A stretch of DNA of 41,296 bases from Chloroflexi bacterium UBA6077. GTDB lineage: Bacteria > Chloroflexota > UBA6077. The DNA is taken from assembly GCA_002436065.1 (NCBI GenBank), contig DIXP01000016.1, forward strand, positions 1 through 41,296. The letters run 5' to 3'. The position numbers were made by a program, and so were the translations under genes. Below the pieces are notes generated by a model that saw only the letters and a list, made by a program, of their open reading frames with translations, did no database searches and was not told the DNA's origin. Shown here one piece after another: positions 38,448-41,296 of the stretch; the first letter of the stretch is position 1; each line of letters starts with the position of its first letter.

Positions 38448-40172
38448 TCATGCGGCCATCTCCTCGATGTCGTCGGAGTCGGTGCTCTCGACCCTGTATC
38501 GGAGTCCCTGTACGACAGCCTGAGCCTCAAGTGTACTCGCGCCGAAGCGGCGCAGGGTGTGGCGGGTCATCTCCAGGGCGAGTTCCAGTTCTCCGACCAC
38601 AGCCTCCCCCACTCCGAGTTGTCGCAAGGACTCGCGCTCGCTCCAGGAATGGGTGCGCACCACGATGTCGAGGTTGGGGTTCGCTCGCCGGACATGGTCG
38701 GCGATCTGCCGAGTTGCGAGTGCGTCCGGTAGAGCCACCACCAGGACCTGTGCCCTGTCGAGTCCGGCGCTGTCGAGCAGCGTCGCGTTGGCCGCGTTGC
38801 CGCGCAGTGCCGGAATCCCCATCGCTCGGAGTCGGTATACTGCCTCCTGATCCTCATCGATCACGATCATGGGAAAGCCCCGCTGGCGAAGCGCTCCTGC
38901 GACGACCCGACCGACTCGACCGTAGCCGCAGATCACGGCGTGACCCCGCAATCCTTCTGTCTCCTGTCGGCTCGCCTGCACCTCTTCCTCTCGCCGCGCC
39001 GAGGGCCAGGATTGGTCGAGCCACCTCACGAAGGGGGAGGCCAACTGATGTAGGAATGGCGAGATCAGCATGCTGCTCACCACCCCTCCGAGCATCAGGC
39101 TGAACACAGGTGGGGACACCACGCCCAGATCCACCCCCACGCGAGCAAGAAGAAATGAGAACTCGGCCGACTGGGCCAAGGCCACCCCTGTCAGGATAGC
39201 GGTGCGACGTGTATACCCGAAGAGACCGGTGATAAGAGCCGACATGCTTCCCTTAACGACCACAATCAACGCTACCACCACGAGGACCAGGGATAGGTTC
39301 TGTGCGACGAAGGATGGGTCGAACAGCATCCCCACCGATACAAAGAACAGGCCGGCGAAGACATCTCGTAGGGGCATGACATCCCCGAGGATCTGCAACG
39401 ATAGTTCCGACTCGCCTACCGCCACCCCGGCAATAAAGGCTCCCAGCGCAATGGAGAGACCGAAGAAGGTGGACGCGTATGCCGTACCAAGGGCTACCGT
39501 CGCTACGGCTATAATGAACAGCTCGCGGTTCCTTAACGAGGCCACCCGCTCGAAGAGCCAGGGGAGCGCCACGGAGCCCAGCGGTACCAGGACGGCCACG
39601 AACAGCACTGCCAGGGCTGTCGACCACAGCAGATCTGCCCAGGGGTTGACCGCACCCGTGGCGAGGGCTGACAGGACGACTACCAGCACCACGGTACCCA
39701 GATCCTGGATGGAGGACCAACTCAACGCGATTCGACCGTGCAGCGACCCCAACTCCCCTCTATCCCCGAGTACCTTCGTGAGCACCGTGCTCGACGAGTT
39801 GGAGACAACGGCTCCTAGGAACAGCGCTTCCAATGTTCCCATGCCAATGGCGAGGCCTACCAGATACCCCAGCGCGAGGGTGAGAATCACCTGCAGGTTC
39901 CCGCCCAGGATCGCCACTCGCCCAACCCTGAGCAACTCCTGAAAGGAGAGTTGCACGCCGATGCTGAACATCAGGAACACGATGCCGATGTCGGCGAGGG
40001 ATTGCACCGCCGCGACATCGCCATCGTAACCAGGCGTGAAGGGCCCGATGACTATGCCGGCCAGGATGTAGCCGATGGTGACGGACTGACCCAGCCGCGC
40101 GGCCAGGAAGGCGCCGGCCATGGCTGCTACCAGTGCGAACACCAGGCTGACCAGCAGCGTGGACTCATCCAT
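38448..40172 (-). CDS. KefB-like cation:proton antiporter with TrkA-N domain (copy 2)
   Basis: 574 aa; the ATG at 40172 has GAGGAG 11 bases upstream, so the site is distant. Same architecture as the gene at 36264: a CPA2 membrane domain (LGQSVTIGYILAGIVIGPFTPGYDGD, IGIVFLMFSIGVQLSFQELL, WSSIQDLGTVVLVVV, GAFIAGVAVGESELSLQIL, PLRDVFAGLFFVSVGMLFDP) followed by a TrkA-N domain with GHAVICGYGRVGRVVAGAL. The two proteins share the same motifs in order but are clearly diverged paralogues, so they may have different ions or signals. The USP gene follows on the same strand after 34 bases. Confidence 0.9.
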   Translation of the reverse strand: MDESTLLVSLVFALVAAMAGAFLAARLGQSVTIGYILAGIVIGPFTPGYDGDVAAVQSLADIGIVFLMFSIGVQLSFQELLRVGRVAILGGNLQVILTLALGYLVGLAIGMGTLEALFLGAVVSNSSSTVLTKVLGDRGELGSLHGRIALSWSSIQDLGTVVLVVVLSALATGAVNPWADLLWSTALAVLFVAVLVPLGSVALPWLFERVASLRNRELFIIAVATVALGTAYASTFFGLSIALGAFIAGVAVGESELSLQILGDVMPLRDVFAGLFFVSVGMLFDPSFVAQNLSLVLVVVALIVVVKGSMSALITGLFGYTRRTAILTGVALAQSAEFSFLLARVGVDLGVVSPPVFSLMLGGVVSSMLISPFLHQLASPFVRWLDQSWPSARREEEVQASRQETEGLRGHAVICGYGRVGRVVAGALRQRGFPMIVIDEDQEAVYRLRAMGIPALRGNAANATLLDSAGLDRAQVLVVALPDALATRQIADHVRRANPNLDIVVRTHSWSERESLRQLGVGEAVVGELELALEMTRHTLRRFGASTLEAQAVVQGLRYRVESTDSDDIEEMAA

Positions 40173-40263
40173 TCAGGATCGCGCTCCTCAACAACGGCAG
40201 GGATCACATGCGCGGGTCAACCTCCCCAACAGGCAAGCGCCGCACCAGCAACCCGACCGTGGA

Positions 40264-40292
40264 TTGACAACCCATATCCTGCTGGCTAGTGT
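40264..40292 (+). promoter_or_regulatory. Candidate promoter of the SDR gene
   Basis: A perfect TTGACA (40264-40269), a 17-base spacer and TAGTGT (40287-40292), which matches the -10 consensus at three of six. Transcription would begin near 40299, with a leader of about 80 bases. Confidence 0.4.
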
Positions 40293-40380
40293 AGCGTGGA
40301 TCAACATCCACTGTCTGAGAATTAGCGGAGAGCCGGGCAACACTGCTCTCCACCTATCTATGCGTTGAAGGAGTACTCAC

Positions 40381-41172
40381 ATGGAGCTGGGTATCAGCGA
40401 CCGGGTTGCCGTCGTGGCGGCTGCCAGCAAGGGGCTAGGCAGGGCTGTAGCCCTTGGCCTGGCTAGAGAAGGTGCCAATCTGTCCCTCTGCGCCCGAGGG
40501 GAGGAGGCCCTGAAGGCCACAGCGGAGGAGATCCGGCGCGAGACGGGCGTGGAGGTGCTGACGACGGTCGCGGACGTCTTCAAGCCGGAGGACGTTCAGC
40601 GCTTCGTGGCGGGAACCGCTTCCCACTACGGGCGGATCGACATCCTGGTCACCAACGCCGGCGGACCCCCCAACACCACCTTCAACGATGCGGCGCCCGA
40701 GGACTTCCTGGATGCCGTGAAACTGAACCTGATGGGCGCCGTTCGGTTGAGCAAGGAGGTGGTGCCCCACATGCAGCGCCGGAAGTGGGGGCGGATCGTC
40801 CACATCGTCTCCCTGGCGGCCAAACAACCCCTGCCTGGGCTGATCCTCTCCAACGCCGCCCGACCCGGTATCCTCGGCCTCTCGAAGAGCATGGCCAATG
40901 AGCTGGCCAAAGACGGGATCCTCGTCAACAGCGCCTGTCCGGGCTACACCCTCACCGACCGGGTCGACGTCCTGACGAAGGCGCGGGCCCAACAACTAGG
41001 CATTTCTCAGGACGAGGAGCTGAAGGCATCGGCGGCCAGGATACCGTTGGGTCGAATTGGGATGCCGGAGGAGTTCGCCAACGTGGTGGTATTCCTCGCC
41101 TCCGAGCGTGCCAGCTTCGTCACCGGCGTTGCCATCCAGGTAGACGGCGGCCAGTACGCCGGACTGTACTGA
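40381..41172 (+). CDS. Atypical short-chain dehydrogenase/reductase (SDR), FabG-like
   Basis: 263 aa, ATG with AAGGAG seven bases upstream. Classical SDR features: VAVVAAASKGLGRAVALGLA (the G..xGxG cofactor region), a DV in the second half of the cofactor loop, and NAGGPP. The usual Y...K is not present: where it should stand the sequence reads SNAARPGILGLSKS, with Ser in place of Tyr and Arg in place of Lys. A subset of SDRs with S-N-x-x-R is known to me in general terms, but their activities vary. The typical end (PGYTLTDRV...ASERASFVTGVAIQVDGGQYAG) is intact. It is probably a reductase of a 3-oxoacyl or sugar substrate, if active. It stands alone. Confidence 0.85.
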   Translation: MELGISDRVAVVAAASKGLGRAVALGLAREGANLSLCARGEEALKATAEEIRRETGVEVLTTVADVFKPEDVQRFVAGTASHYGRIDILVTNAGGPPNTTFNDAAPEDFLDAVKLNLMGAVRLSKEVVPHMQRRKWGRIVHIVSLAAKQPLPGLILSNAARPGILGLSKSMANELAKDGILVNSACPGYTLTDRVDVLTKARAQQLGISQDEELKASAARIPLGRIGMPEEFANVVVFLASERASFVTGVAIQVDGGQYAGLY

Positions 41173-41173
41173 C

Positions 41174-41198
41174 GGGACGCGGAGCTGCGGGGAGAGGG
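41174..41198. repeat. GGACGCGGAGC repeat after the SDR gene
   Basis: GGACGCGGAGCTGCGGGGAGAGGG resembles the GACGCGGAGACGCGGAGA element that follows thyX at 29128, although it does not form a perfect hairpin. Confidence 0.35.
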
Positions 41199-41216
41199 TG
41201 CCTTGTGCCCACCCGT

Positions 41217-41282
41217 CCCAATGTAGCCGCAGGCTTCAGCCTGCGCGTAGCCAGCGACAATGTAGCCGCAACCTTATGGTCG
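41217..41282. repeat. REP-like hairpin repeats at the window end (two copies, direct)
   Basis: ATGTAGCC then GCAGGCT-TC-AGCCTGC then GCGTAGCC, followed by a second ATGTAGCCGCAACCTTATGG in the same orientation that lacks the closing arm. These match the hairpins at 7674-7777 in both the GTAG foot and the stem. Confidence 0.6.
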
Positions 41283-41296
41283 CTAACAAATAAACC

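Noticed and set aside
1..41296. tRNA, rRNA or riboswitch genes
   Set aside because: I searched by eye for T-loop (GGTTCGAAT-like) and acceptor patterns and for known riboswitch cores in the larger gaps and found none. A covariance-model search would be decisive.

Overview
The window is a stretch of bacterial chromosome, GC-rich by eye, with about 35 supportable protein genes. I see no rRNA, no tRNA, no CRISPR array and no complete insertion sequence. Start codons are unusually mixed: about a dozen genes appear to use GTG or TTG, each judged by a well-placed Shine-Dalgarno (SD) sequence. The first gene looks leaderless. Gene content (ThyX-type thymidylate synthase, DUF2795, P1-family peptidase, heptosyltransferase-like GT9, CopB-type ATPase, Lgt, L,D-transpeptidase, many small membrane proteins) and abundant dispersed intergenic repeats suggest a member of the Chloroflexota or a neighbouring phylum. 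That is an inference from flavour, not a proof.

Layout. 1-5.4 kb: a secreted C39-like protein with duplicated SH3-like modules, a DUF1232 membrane protein, a small ferritin-like protein, a VTT/DedA-type membrane protein whose 5' end may be frameshifted, pyrE, and a P1-family autoprocessing peptidase divergent from pyrE. 5.5-7.6 kb: a plus-strand run of site-2 protease with CBS domains, phosphoribosyltransferase and DUF2795 protein. 7.8-13.2 kb: a large GH38 alpha-mannosidase divergent from a GT9 glycosyltransferase, a small membrane-anchored unknown, and a MerR-like coiled-coil regulator with a clear promoter and inverted repeat. 13.5-18.9 kb: a CopB-type metal ATPase facing a minus-strand run (PH-domain membrane protein, NAD-dependent epimerase-like protein, CPBP protease, TIM-barrel isomerase). 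19.1-21.3 kb: a CoA-disulfide/persulfide reductase with fused rhodanese, followed by a His-rich NifX/NifB-like protein. 21.5-24.3 kb: a secreted unknown, Lgt and an SH3-L,D-transpeptidase. 24.4-28.1 kb: an unknown Cys/His protein downstream of an MBL hydrolase, an orphan response regulator and a GT87-like membrane glycosyltransferase. 28.3-31.1 kb: thyX, a MoaD/ThiS-like protein, a zinc-ribbon membrane protein and an orphan PAS histidine kinase. 31.1-36.2 kb: a beta-CASP RNase-like protein, then a TIM-barrel isomerase paired with an oversized transketolase-like enzyme. 36.2-40.2 kb: two paralogous KefB-like antiporters arranged tail to tail around a universal stress protein. 40.4-41.2 kb: an atypical SDR.

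The themes are cell-envelope maintenance (C39-SH3, S2P-CBS, Lgt, L,D-transpeptidase, GT9, GT87), stress and ion homeostasis (CopB, antiporters, USP, thiol/persulfide reductase) and sugar metabolism (GH38, two TIM barrels, transketolase-like enzyme).

The least conventional material is (i) the TIM-barrel plus divergent transketolase pair, (ii) a REPIN-like pair of hairpins with compensatory base changes and related copies at the window end, (iii) several other repeat families, one of which runs into the stop codons of pyrE and the P1 peptidase, (iv) an unusual extended -10 sequence shared by three unrelated minus-strand genes, and (v) the MBL plus Cys/His unknown pair. No single dramatic new defence or mobile system is visible.
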